Shown here one piece after another: positions 10,823 to 19,381 of a DNA stretch of 64,000 bases (its first letter is position 1; each line of letters begins with the position of its first letter). The notes beneath the pieces were generated by a model, which saw only the letters and a program-made list of their open reading frames with translations, was not told the origin of the DNA and made no database searches. Source of the DNA: Acrocarpospora corrugata (GTDB lineage Bacteria > Actinomycetota > Actinomycetes > Streptosporangiales > Streptosporangiaceae); assembly GCF_009687845.1 (NCBI RefSeq), contig NZ_BLAD01000066.1, positions 36,677 through 100,676 on the forward strand, in the 5' to 3' direction. The translations under genes were made by a program, and so were the position numbers.

Positions 10823-12910
10823 ATGTTCGCCGCCCTCGGTCGCCTCTGCTTCCGTCACCGCCGACTGGTGCTGCTGTTCTGGACCGGCCTGCTCGTCGCG
10901 GGCTTCGCGTTCGGCAGCCAGGTCTTCGGCCGCCTCGAACCCCAGCGCGCCGCCCCGGTCTTCGAATCGGTGCGCGGCGCGAACCTGCTCGACGAGCACT
11001 CCCCCACCGGCGGCCGGGTGACCGGCCTGCTGGACGGCCCGCCGGTCGCGCAGGTGCGCGGCCCCGCCGTCGCCGCCGTCGCCGACCTCAGGGCCATCCC
11101 GGGCGTCCACCAGGTCCGGTCGGCGTGGGACGCGGACGGGCTGACCTCGATCGACGGACGGGCGGGCCTGATCGTCGTCGACCTGGTCAACGACCTCTCC
11201 TCCGCGCAGAACACCGAGACGGTGGACCGGGTCGCCGACCGGCTGCACGCCATCTCCGCGCCCGGCCTCACCGTGCTGGCGGGCGGCGGCTCGCTGGTGA
11301 ACCGGGAGGTGAACCAGCAGGTCGCCGAGGACACCGCGCGCGGGGAGATGATCGCCATCCCGGCCGCGCTGGTGGTCATGGTGCTGGTCTTCGGCGGGTT
11401 CCTGGCGGCGGGCGTGCCGGTGCTGGGCGCGCTCTGCTCGATCGCGGGAGCGCTGCTCACCCTGTACGGCTTCTCCGCCCTGGGCAACCTCGACCCGAAC
11501 ATCGTCCCCGTCACCACGGTCCTCAGCCTGGGACTCTCCCTCGACTACGCACTGCTGTACGTCAGCCGCTACAAGGAGGAACGCCAGGACCACGGCGTCG
11601 AGGCCGCGATCGAACGGGCGGCGGCCACCGCCGGCCGGGCGATCGGCTACTCGGCGGTGATCGTCGGGGTGTCGCTGGCCGGGCTGTTCGTCTTCCAGTC
11701 GCCCTTCTACCACGCCATCGGCGCGGCCGGGGTGAGCGTGGTCGGGGTGGCCGTGCTGGCCTCGCTGACCCTGACCCCGGCGCTGCTGGGCGTGCTCGGC
11801 AACCGGATCGGACCACAGCGGAGCGCCTCCGACGAGGGCCGCTTCGCCCGGCTGGCGCGGGCGGTGCAGCGGCGGCCGGTGGCCACGGTGGGCGTCGTCA
11901 GCCTGGTGCTCGTGCTGTCGGCGCTGCCGTTCCTGGGCGTGCGCTTCAGCAACGGCGGCGCGGACCTGCTGCCGACCAGTTTCGAGAGCCGCCAGGTGGC
12001 CGACCTCACCCGGGATCGTTTCCCCGGCGGGGACGCGTCGCCGATCCAGCTGGTGGCCCGGTCCACCCAGGCCGAGCTGCAGGGCTATCTGGGGACGCTG
12101 CGGGGGTTCGCGCGGGTCGGGCCGGCGCGGCAGCTGGCGCCGGGGGTGGCCACGGCGGAGGTGTTCCCGGTCGGGAACGGGCGCGATGACCGGGCCGACG
12201 ACGCGGTCACCTGGCTGCGGGCGCACCGGCCCGGGTTCGAGCTGTACGTGGCCGGCCGGGGCGCCGGGCTGATGGACTTCAGGAACGAGATGGCCGAGCG
12301 GCTGCCGTGGGCGATCCTGGTGGTGGCGCTGGGCACCTTCGTGATGCTGTTCCTGCTCACGGGTTCGGTGCTGGTGCCGATCAAGGCCCTGCTCATGAAC
12401 ACGCTGTCACTCGGCGCCGCCTTCGGCGCGATTGTCCTGATATTTCAGGATGGGTTCTTGGCGGATCTGCTCGGGTTCACCCCGACGGGCACGCTGGAGA
12501 CCTGGGTGCCCGTCCTGGTGTTCATGTTCGCCTTCGGGCTCTCGATGGACTACGAGGTGTTCCTGCTGGCCCGGATCAAGGAGTTCCACGACGCCGGGCT
12601 GCCCAACGACCGGGCCGTCGCCGTCGGGCTGCAACGCTCCGGGAAGATCATCACTTCGGCGGCGCTGGTCATGGTGGTGGTCTTCGGCGGCTTCGCGGCC
12701 GGGCGGATGCTCGGCATCAAGGAGATGGGCCTGGCGCTGGCCATCGCCATCGCGGTGGACGCCACGCTGGTCCGCTGCCTCCTGGTCCCGGCCACCATGA
12801 CGCTGCTTGGCCGCTGGAACTGGTGGGCGCCGGGGCCGCTGCGCCGCCTGCACGACCGATTCGGGCTGCGCGAGGAGCGCAGGGCCGAGCCGGCCGTGCC
12901 GGTCGGCTAG
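10823..12910 (+). CDS. MMPL-family RND transporter
   Basis: A 695-residue inner-membrane transporter with the two-fold RND layout: helix 1 at the N-terminus (LVLLFWTGLLVAGFAFGS), an extracellular domain, a five-helix block containing LSLGLSLDYALLY, then a second copy of the layout with FAFGLSMDYEVFLLARIKE. The S-x-D-Y motifs carry the proton-relay Asp/Tyr of the MMPL family. Family knowledge: exporters of lipids or of small metabolites. ATG 10823 fits best; the in-frame extension upstream is not hydrophobic. The stop TAG shares the bases CTAG with the stop of the convergent protease gene. No substrate is indicated by neighbours. Confidence 0.93.
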   Translation: MFAALGRLCFRHRRLVLLFWTGLLVAGFAFGSQVFGRLEPQRAAPVFESVRGANLLDEHSPTGGRVTGLLDGPPVAQVRGPAVAAVADLRAIPGVHQVRSAWDADGLTSIDGRAGLIVVDLVNDLSSAQNTETVDRVADRLHAISAPGLTVLAGGGSLVNREVNQQVAEDTARGEMIAIPAALVVMVLVFGGFLAAGVPVLGALCSIAGALLTLYGFSALGNLDPNIVPVTTVLSLGLSLDYALLYVSRYKEERQDHGVEAAIERAAATAGRAIGYSAVIVGVSLAGLFVFQSPFYHAIGAAGVSVVGVAVLASLTLTPALLGVLGNRIGPQRSASDEGRFARLARAVQRRPVATVGVVSLVLVLSALPFLGVRFSNGGADLLPTSFESRQVADLTRDRFPGGDASPIQLVARSTQAELQGYLGTLRGFARVGPARQLAPGVATAEVFPVGNGRDDRADDAVTWLRAHRPGFELYVAGRGAGLMDFRNEMAERLPWAILVVALGTFVMLFLLTGSVLVPIKALLMNTLSLGAAFGAIVLIFQDGFLADLLGFTPTGTLETWVPVLVFMFAFGLSMDYEVFLLARIKEFHDAGLPNDRAVAVGLQRSGKIITSAALVMVVVFGGFAAGRMLGIKEMGLALAIAIAVDATLVRCLLVPATMTLLGRWNWWAPGPLRRLHDRFGLREERRAEPAVPVG

Positions 12911-15900
12911 CGGCCGCGAAACGGGCGGGTGGCGGGGTCGGGCGGGCCGCCCGCCGGTCGTCCGGCCAGGGCTTCCAGCGCGAGCCGTACCGCCGTGTCG
13001 AGCTGGGGGTCGGCGCCGCGGGCCCAGTCGGCGGGGGTGATGAGCACCTCCACGTCGGGGGTCGCGCCGCGGTTCTCCAGCTCCCAGCCGTAGCGTTCGA
13101 TCCAGTAGGCGTAGCCGGGAACGGTGATCGCGGAGCCGTCGCCGAGCAGGTGCCAGCCGTCGATGCCGATCACGCCGCCCCAGGTGCGGGCGCCGACCAC
13201 CGGGCCGAGGCCGAGCGACTGCACGGCGGCGGTGATCACGTCGCCGTCCGAGCAGGTCTCCTCGTCGCAGAGCACCACCACAGGACCGCGCGGGGCGTCC
13301 CTGGGGTAGCTCTCCGGCTCGTAGCGGCGGGAGATGTTCCAGCCGACGATCCGGCGGGACAGCTTCTCCACCACCAGCTGGGAGGTGTGGCCGCCGCGGT
13401 TGCCGCGCACGTCCACCACCAGGCCCGCCATGGTCAGCTCGCGGGCCAGGTCCCGGTGCAGCTGGGCCCAGCCGGACGCGCCCATGTCGGGGACGTGCAG
13501 GTAGCCGAGCCGGCCGTCGGAGAGCTTGCGCACCCGGGCCCGGCGTTCGCCCACCCAGGCGTGATAGCGCAGGTAGATGTCGTCGATGACGGGGACGACC
13601 GCGATCCTGGTGACCTCGGCGCCGGATTCGACGGTCAGCTCGACGGCGCGCTCGGCCGTGTCGACCAGGAGTTCGGCCGGGCCCTTGCGGGGGTCGACCG
13701 GGTGGCCGTCGACGGCCAGGAGCGCGTCGCCGGGCCGTACTCCCGAGCCTTGGAGGGGTGAGCGGGCGCGCGGGTCGGACAGCTCGGCGGGGTAGATGCG
13801 GCGGATCCGCCACAGGCCGTCGGTGTCGGGGGCCAGGTCGGCGCCCAGCATGCCGACGTAGCGGCCGGAGCCGCGGGACGGGCCGAACACGTAGGCGTGC
13901 GAGGCGCCCAGCTCGCCGACCGCCTCGGCCAGCAGGTCGGCGAAGTCGTCGCCGCCCGCGATCCGGTCCAGCCACGGCCGGTAGGTCTCCTGGACGCCCG
14001 GCCAGTCCACCCCGGCCATGTCCTCGACCCAGAAGTGGTCCCGGACCACCCGCCCGGCCTCCGCGTACGACTGCCGCCACCGCCGCACCGGATCCACCTC
14101 GACCCGGATCCTGGACAGGTCCACGTTGACGCCGTCCCCGTTCTTGCCGGTGGCGGAGATCACCCGCACCTCGTGACCGTCCAGCACCACGATCTTGGCG
14201 CCGTCGCCGCTGACCGAGAACCTGCCGATCCCGTCCGTCAGCTCCTCGCACTTGCGTTTGTCCAGGTCGAAGCGTTCCAGGGCGGGGCTCTCGCCGGGCT
14301 GCCAGCGCAGCCAGACCAGGCCGCCCTTGACCGCGCGCAGGCCGTAGTACCGCGCCTCCGGCACCGGCAGCGCGACGATCCGCCCTTCCAGACCCTCGAT
14401 GTCCATCTCGACCGGGGAGTCGCCGTTGGGGCTCTCCACCGGGCGGCCGGCCACCGACGGCGCGAACGGGGACGGCGCGCCCGCCGACAGCGGCAGCAGG
14501 TAGGGGCGGGAGCCGAGCGGGAAGGCCAGGTCGAAGCTGTGCGCGTCGTAGATGGCGTCGAAGCCGCGCCGGGACAGGAAGGCGAGGTGGCGGCCGTCGG
14601 CGGTGAAGGCGGGCCAGGTGTCGCTGAACCGGCCGTCGGTCACCTCGACGATGGCCGGTTCCTTGCCCTCCTCGGGGAGGCGGGCCATCCGGATGGAACT
14701 GGAGTCGCCGTTCACGGGGTGGCACCAGACCAGCCATTCCGAGCGCGGGTCGAAGCCCATGCCGCTGATCCGGCCGTTGTCGGTGCGGGTGAGTTCGGTG
14801 ATGGCGCCGGTCTCGACCCGGACCAGCAGGAGGCGGCCGTCGTGGCAGGCGACGGCGATCATCGAGCCGTCGGGGGAGCCTTCCAGGGCCATCACCCGGC
14901 CGAGCTGCCCGGCCGCGATGGTCCGGACCGTGCCGCCGGGTTCGGCCAGCTCGATGGCGTCCTCGCCGGCCGCGTCGGTCACCCAGGCGGCCGGGCCGTT
15001 GATCCGCTTGCCGAGCTTCTTCTTCTCCTCCGGCTTGTCCTCGGAGTCGTCATCATCGTCGTTCTCGGCGGCGTCCTTGGCGTCCTTGGCGTCCTTGCTC
15101 TCCGGCGGTTCGTGGCCGCCGAGCACGATCGGCAGCCGGGCGCGCACGCCCGGCCGGTCCGACAGCGCGCGGGCCGGCCCGTCCTCGTGGGTCAGCCAGT
15201 GCACCGTCCCGGCCACCTCGACCGCGCTGGCCCGCCCGGTCGTGTCGCAGGCCAGGCTCCGGACGTGGATGTGCGCCGGGTACGGCTGCCGCCCCCGGCC
15301 GGCCCCGCCCAGGGTCACCTCCAGCCGCTCGGGGGTCGCGTCCAGGCCGGGCAGCAGCCACAGCTCCCCCGCCCTGGCGTACACGATCCGCTCTCCGTCG
15401 GTGGCGGCCTGGCGGGCGTAGAACTCGGTGTGCTCGGTGTGTCTGACCAGGTCGGAGCCGTCCAGCGCGACCGAGTACAGGTTCCCGATGCCCTCGTGGT
15501 CGGACAGGAACACGATCCGCTCCCCGACCAGCATCGGCGCGGCCAGCTGCCCTTCGGCGGCGAGCGGCACCCGGGCGCCGTCCAGCCACAGCCGCCCGGT
15601 CCCGCCGCCCCGGTACCGCTTCCAGTGCGCGGGATCGTGGCTCGCCGAGCCGGTCAGCAGCAGCGCCCGCCCCCCGGCCAGGTGCAGGTCCGACACCGGC
15701 CCGTACGGCAGCCGGGTGCCCGGCCCGCCCGCCACCGGCACCGTGTACGCCATGGTCCAGAAGTGGAACGGCTGGTCGTGCCCCGCCGTGGCCACCACCG
15801 TCCCGGTGTCGGCCCAGCCGCGCACCCGGGTGCGGTAGTTCGCCCAGTGCGTCACCCGGGTGGCCGGCCCGCCCTCCACCGGGGCGACGTGCACCTCAGG

Positions 15901-16098
15901 GTCGGAGTCGCGCCAGCTCGTCCAGGCCACCCGCGCCCCGTCCGGCGAGATCCTCGGATGGCTCGCCCGGACCCGGTCGATGGTCAGCCGCCAGGCCCGG
16001 CCACCGTCCAGCGGAGCGATCCAGACATCATCCTCGGCGACGAAGGTCAGAAGGTCGCGGTGAATGTGGGGAAAGCGGAGATATGACCCACTCGGCAC
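12907..16098 (-). CDS. Tricorn-like S41 serine protease
   Basis: About 1063 residues. N-terminal repeats of WD/TolB-like beta-propeller type (FVAEDDVWIAPLDGGRAWRL, HPRISPDGARVAW) are followed by a second propeller, a PDZ domain (SPLQGSGVRPGDALLAVDGH) and a C-terminal S41 domain with CDEETCSDGD (catalytic Ser) and ENRGATPDVE. This is the Tricorn architecture: a large cytosolic complex that trims peptides. A very acidic linker (about 370-395, run of Asp/Glu then Lys) separates the propellers. No signal peptide. The start is uncertain; I favour GTG at 16098, which sits at the predicted transcription start of the promoter 16106-16133, making the mRNA leaderless. GTG 16104 is the alternative. Confidence 0.9.
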   Translation of the reverse strand: MPSGSYLRFPHIHRDLLTFVAEDDVWIAPLDGGRAWRLTIDRVRASHPRISPDGARVAWTSWRDSDPEVHVAPVEGGPATRVTHWANYRTRVRGWADTGTVVATAGHDQPFHFWTMAYTVPVAGGPGTRLPYGPVSDLHLAGGRALLLTGSASHDPAHWKRYRGGGTGRLWLDGARVPLAAEGQLAAPMLVGERIVFLSDHEGIGNLYSVALDGSDLVRHTEHTEFYARQAATDGERIVYARAGELWLLPGLDATPERLEVTLGGAGRGRQPYPAHIHVRSLACDTTGRASAVEVAGTVHWLTHEDGPARALSDRPGVRARLPIVLGGHEPPESKDAKDAKDAAENDDDDDSEDKPEEKKKLGKRINGPAAWVTDAAGEDAIELAEPGGTVRTIAAGQLGRVMALEGSPDGSMIAVACHDGRLLLVRVETGAITELTRTDNGRISGMGFDPRSEWLVWCHPVNGDSSSIRMARLPEEGKEPAIVEVTDGRFSDTWPAFTADGRHLAFLSRRGFDAIYDAHSFDLAFPLGSRPYLLPLSAGAPSPFAPSVAGRPVESPNGDSPVEMDIEGLEGRIVALPVPEARYYGLRAVKGGLVWLRWQPGESPALERFDLDKRKCEELTDGIGRFSVSGDGAKIVVLDGHEVRVISATGKNGDGVNVDLSRIRVEVDPVRRWRQSYAEAGRVVRDHFWVEDMAGVDWPGVQETYRPWLDRIAGGDDFADLLAEAVGELGASHAYVFGPSRGSGRYVGMLGADLAPDTDGLWRIRRIYPAELSDPRARSPLQGSGVRPGDALLAVDGHPVDPRKGPAELLVDTAERAVELTVESGAEVTRIAVVPVIDDIYLRYHAWVGERRARVRKLSDGRLGYLHVPDMGASGWAQLHRDLARELTMAGLVVDVRGNRGGHTSQLVVEKLSRRIVGWNISRRYEPESYPRDAPRGPVVVLCDEETCSDGDVITAAVQSLGLGPVVGARTWGGVIGIDGWHLLGDGSAITVPGYAYWIERYGWELENRGATPDVEVLITPADWARGADPQLDTAVRLALEALAGRPAGGPPDPATRPFRGR

Positions 16099-16105
16099 CC
16101 ACACA

Positions 16106-16133
16106 ATGCTAATCGCGCCCCCGGCAATGTCAT
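16106..16133 (-). promoter_or_regulatory. Promoter of the tricorn gene, probably leaderless
   Basis: On the minus strand ATGACA (16133-16128) matches the TTGACA -35 box at five of six bases. A 16-bp spacer separates it from TAGCAT (16111-16106), a good actinomycete -10. Initiation seven or eight bases later would fall on the GTG at 16098, so the message would begin at the start codon. There is no convincing Shine-Dalgarno, in keeping with this. Confidence 0.6.
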
Positions 16134-16261
16134 AGCTCGTGCCGCGTGGGGCCCCTGATGCCACTGATGCCACCGGGACTCCTGCTTACGCAGAGCAAAC
16201 GGAATCGCGGCTAGAGTTGCGCATCGAACTGGTCAGATATCGAAAAATGGAAGGCATAGCG

Positions 16262-17137
16262 GTGACCGACACCATTCGGCAGAAGCACCTGGCCGCGCGT
16301 GACAGCAAGGCCAAGCGCGGCACCATCCTCGGCGTCGGGCTGGTCATCGCGCTCGCGGCCCTGACCGCCTGCGGCGGCTCCGACGCCGAGAAGCCGGTCG
16401 CCGGGGCCGAGACCGAGGCTCCCTCGTCGGCGCCGCCGTCGGCGGTCCCGTCCGCGGTCCCCTCGGAGCTTCCGGAGCCGAGCGCGCCCGCCACGGTCGA
16501 TCCCGCCAAGGTGACCTGCGAGTACCGCAAGGACGACAGCGGCAGCCCGGCCAAGTTCGTCGGCTTCCCGCCCAAGAAGCCGACCAAGGCGGCGCTGCGC
16601 GCCAAGACCATGACGGTGCGCACCAACCAGGGCGACATCGTGATCGAGCTGACGCCGTACACGCCGTGCACGGTGAACTCCTTCGCGTTCCTGGCGGGCA
16701 AGAAGTACTTCGACAACACGGTCTGCCACCGGCTGGTCACGGCCGAGACCAACGGGCTTGACCTGCTGCAGTGCGGCGACCCGCAGGCCAAGGGCGACGG
16801 GGAGAACCCGACCGACGGCACCGGCGGCCCTGGGTACCTGTTCCCGGATGAGAACCTCGGACCGCAGTACGTGCGCGGGGTGGTCTTCATGGCGCAGGGC
16901 GGCGACGCGGCCAACTCCAACGGCAGCCAGTTCGCGATCTCCTTCAGCAACGAGAACGCCCAGCTGCCCGCCGCGTACACGCCGTTCGGCGTGGTGGTGC
17001 AGGGCATGGAGGTCGTCGACAAGATCGTCAAGGGCGGCGTCAACACCGCGCCCGACGGCATCGACATCACCAGCGACGAGGGCGGCTCGAACGCGCCGAA
17101 GCTCCCCGTCAAGATCAAGACGGTCGTGGTGCGCTAG
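16262..17137 (+). CDS. Cyclophilin-type peptidyl-prolyl isomerase, lipoprotein
   Basis: A 291-residue secreted PPIase. The N-terminus has a basic stretch then a hydrophobic segment ending LAALTACGGSD, a lipobox whose Cys would be lipidated, so the enzyme should be anchored outside the membrane. A Ser/Pro/Ala-rich linker of about 45 residues leads to the cyclophilin domain (TNQGDIVIELTPYTPCTVNSF, in part; NGSQFAISF; FGVVVQGMEVVDKI). In the sequence NSNGSQFAISF, Ile replaces the Phe seen in most active cyclophilins. GTG 16262 has GGAAGG eight bases upstream. It is a distant paralogue of the cyclophilin at 23209. Likely role: folding of exported proteins. Confidence 0.9.
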   Translation: MTDTIRQKHLAARDSKAKRGTILGVGLVIALAALTACGGSDAEKPVAGAETEAPSSAPPSAVPSAVPSELPEPSAPATVDPAKVTCEYRKDDSGSPAKFVGFPPKKPTKAALRAKTMTVRTNQGDIVIELTPYTPCTVNSFAFLAGKKYFDNTVCHRLVTAETNGLDLLQCGDPQAKGDGENPTDGTGGPGYLFPDENLGPQYVRGVVFMAQGGDAANSNGSQFAISFSNENAQLPAAYTPFGVVVQGMEVVDKIVKGGVNTAPDGIDITSDEGGSNAPKLPVKIKTVVVR

Positions 17138-17177
17138 CCTGACCGAATTTCTGGTCGGTTTCTGACTTTTTGTGTCT

Positions 17178-17213
17178 GGTACGGTTCGCACCATTAGTAC
17201 CGCGAGCCGTACC
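17178..17213. promoter_or_regulatory. 12-bp inverted repeat (operator candidate)
   Basis: GGTACGGTTCGC (17178-17189) and GCGAGCCGTACC (17202-17213) form a 12-bp inverted repeat with a single mismatch around a 12-bp centre (ACCATTAGTACC). It lies about 100 bp upstream of the methyltransferase start. The size and symmetry suit a dimeric repressor of TetR type, or a stem in the leader RNA. No regulator gene is adjacent. Confidence 0.5.
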
Positions 17214-17313
17214 ATGCACGGAAATGTCGTGAAACGCGGACCTCACGCGGGTCACGAGACCCTTCAGACTCTCCCCACCGGCCGGAGGCGGAGCGACGCC
17301 GGAAGGCGAGGAC

Positions 17314-18126
17314 GTGACCGATCGCGAGCAGGCCCCGTCGTGGGTGATCAACCCGCACGTGCCCAGCGTGGCGCGGATGTACGACTACTACCTGGGCGGC
17401 AAGGACAACTTCGCGGCCGACCGTGAGGCCGCCGAACAGGTCCTCTCGATCATGCCGTACGTGCGGGAGTTCACCCGCGACAACCGCGCCTTCCTGTCCC
17501 GCTCGGTCCGGCTCATCGCCGACGCCGGGGTGCGCCAGTTCCTCGACATCGGCTCCGGCCTGCCGACCAGGGAGAACGTGCACCAGGTCGCCCAGCAGAG
17601 CGCCCCAGACTCCCGGGTCGTCTACGTCGACAACGACCCGATCGTGCTGGCCCACGGCCGCGCCCTGCTCGCCGAGAACCCGCTCACCACGGTCGTCCAG
17701 GCCGACCTGCGCGAGCCGAAGGCCATCCTGGACCACCCCGAGGTGGCCGCCAGGATCGACTTCGGCCAGCCGGTCGCGGTGCTCCTGCTCGCCGTGCTGC
17801 ACTTCGTGCCCGACGACGACGAGGCCGCCTCGATCGTGGCCCGGCTGCGGGAGCGGCTGGCGCCCGGCAGCTACCTGGTGATCTCGCACGGGCACGCCGG
17901 GCGGGTCAGCAAGGAGGACGAGATCCTGGTGACCAGCACGTACAAGGCCACCAAGACGGGCAACCTGACCCCCAGGACCGCCGACCAGATTCTCGCCTAC
18001 TTCGAGGGCTTGCAGCTGCTGAAGCCCGGCTTGGTGCCGGTGGAGGCCTGGCGGCCGGAGTACGAGGACGTCAAGCCGAACTGGGACCGGGCCGGCTTCC
18101 TCGGCGGCGTCGGCCACCTGACCTGA
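17314..18126 (+). CDS. SAM-dependent methyltransferase, DUF574/Methyltransf_19 family
   Basis: A 270-residue protein beginning with PSWVINPHVPSVARMYDYYL, then GGKDNFAADREAAEQVL, the hallmark of this actinomycete-specific methyltransferase family. The SAM site is FLDIGSGLPTRENVH, and VVYVDNDPIVLAHGRALL is the acidic second strand. Substrates of the family are mostly unknown. GTG start with GGAAGG and GAGG upstream. The stop lies only nine bases before a P450 gene, so the two form a small operon, perhaps modifying one small molecule. Confidence 0.9.
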   Translation: MTDREQAPSWVINPHVPSVARMYDYYLGGKDNFAADREAAEQVLSIMPYVREFTRDNRAFLSRSVRLIADAGVRQFLDIGSGLPTRENVHQVAQQSAPDSRVVYVDNDPIVLAHGRALLAENPLTTVVQADLREPKAILDHPEVAARIDFGQPVAVLLLAVLHFVPDDDEAASIVARLRERLAPGSYLVISHGHAGRVSKEDEILVTSTYKATKTGNLTPRTADQILAYFEGLQLLKPGLVPVEAWRPEYEDVKPNWDRAGFLGGVGHLT

Positions 18127-18135
18127 GGGCCGGTC

Positions 18136-19314
18136 GTGCTGCCGCCGAGTTTCCTGCTGAGTCCCGAGTTCGCCGCCGATCCGTACCCGCTCCACGCGGA
18201 GCTACGTGAGCGCGGCCCGGTGCACGCGATCGAGTTCCCGCCCGGCGCACGCGGCTTCCTGGTGGTCGGCTACGAGCACGGCCGGGCCGCGCTCAGCGAT
18301 CCTCGCCTGTCCAAGGACACCCGCCACAGCGAACTCCCGGTGCGCGGCGAGCTGTTCTTCGGCGACACCCTGCTCGGCGTCGACCCGCCCGACCACACCC
18401 GGCTCCGCGCGCTGGTCGCCAAGGCGTTCACCGCCCGCCGGACGGAGTCGCTGCGCCCCCGTGTGCAGGAGATCGCCGACGCGCTGCTCGACGCCATCGC
18501 GGGGGACGGCGAAGCCGACCTGATCGAGTCGTTCGCCTTCCCGCTGCCGATCATCGTCATCTGTGAGCTCATCGGGGTCCCCGCAGCCGACCGGGACGCC
18601 ATCCGGGCCTGGACGGCCGCCCTCACCGTGCCCAGCCTCTCCGCCGAGGCCACCGCGCGCCGCAGAACCGCCGCCAAGGCCCTGAACGCCTATCTCCGGG
18701 ACATTCTTGCCGAGCGCCGCCTGGAACCCCAGGACGACCTCCTGACGGCTCTACTGGCTGCCCGGGAAGGCGACGCCCTGCTCGCCGAGGCCGAACTCCT
18801 CGGCACGATCGCCTTGATCCTGATCGCCGGCCACGAGACCACCGTCAACCTGATCGGCAACGGCGTCCTGGCCCTGCTCCGCAATCGGGACCAGCGCGCC
18901 CTCCTCGCCGCCCGCCCCGACCTCATCCCGGCGGCCGTCGAAGAGTTCCTCCGCTACGACCCCCCGGTCGAGCGCGCCACGCAACGGATCGCCCTCGAAG
19001 ACCTGGAGATCGCCGGCACCCCGATCCCCCGCGGTTCCTGGGTCCACATCTCGCTGGCCGCCGCCCACCACGATCCGGCCGCCTTCGCGAACCCGTCCCG
19101 GCTGGACCTCACCCGCCCAGACAACCGCCACATCGCCTTCGGCCACGGCATCCACCACTGCCTGGGCGCCCCGCTGGCCCGCCTCGAAGGCCAGATCGCC
19201 TTCGAGACCCTGCTCCGCCGTCTGCCCACCCTCGAACTCGCCACCGACGACCCGACGTGGGCCGTCAGCGGCTCGATCGTGCGCGGCCTGACCGCCCTGC
19301 CCGTCCGTTTCTGA
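18136..19314 (+). CDS. Cytochrome P450
   Basis: A 392-residue soluble bacterial P450. It shows the I-helix oxygen-activation motif AGHETT, the ExxR motif in EEFLRYDPP, and the haem loop FGHGIHHCLG with the axial Cys at residue 342. The LLGVDPPDHTRLRALVAKAF segment is also typical of CYP105/107-like enzymes. GTG start nine bases downstream of the methyltransferase stop, so translation is likely coupled. No ferredoxin gene is nearby, so redox partners must come from elsewhere. The pair might form a minimal tailoring unit; the substrate is unknown. Confidence 0.94.
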   Translation: MLPPSFLLSPEFAADPYPLHAELRERGPVHAIEFPPGARGFLVVGYEHGRAALSDPRLSKDTRHSELPVRGELFFGDTLLGVDPPDHTRLRALVAKAFTARRTESLRPRVQEIADALLDAIAGDGEADLIESFAFPLPIIVICELIGVPAADRDAIRAWTAALTVPSLSAEATARRRTAAKALNAYLRDILAERRLEPQDDLLTALLAAREGDALLAEAELLGTIALILIAGHETTVNLIGNGVLALLRNRDQRALLAARPDLIPAAVEEFLRYDPPVERATQRIALEDLEIAGTPIPRGSWVHISLAAAHHDPAAFANPSRLDLTRPDNRHIAFGHGIHHCLGAPLARLEGQIAFETLLRRLPTLELATDDPTWAVSGSIVRGLTALPVRF

Positions 19315-19337
19315 AGCCGGGCGGGCCCCTTTACAAA

Positions 19338-19375
19338 GCAAGGCCCCGGCGACAGGCACGTCGCCGGGGCCTTGC
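19338..19375. terminator. Strong hairpin between P450 and aspS
   Basis: GCAAGGCCCCGGCGAC and its exact complement form a 16-bp perfect stem with a 6-nt loop, between the convergent P450 and aspS genes. On the minus strand it is followed by TTTGT, so it best terminates aspS; it may also block the P450 transcript. Confidence 0.8.
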
Positions 19376-19381
19376 GAAAGA

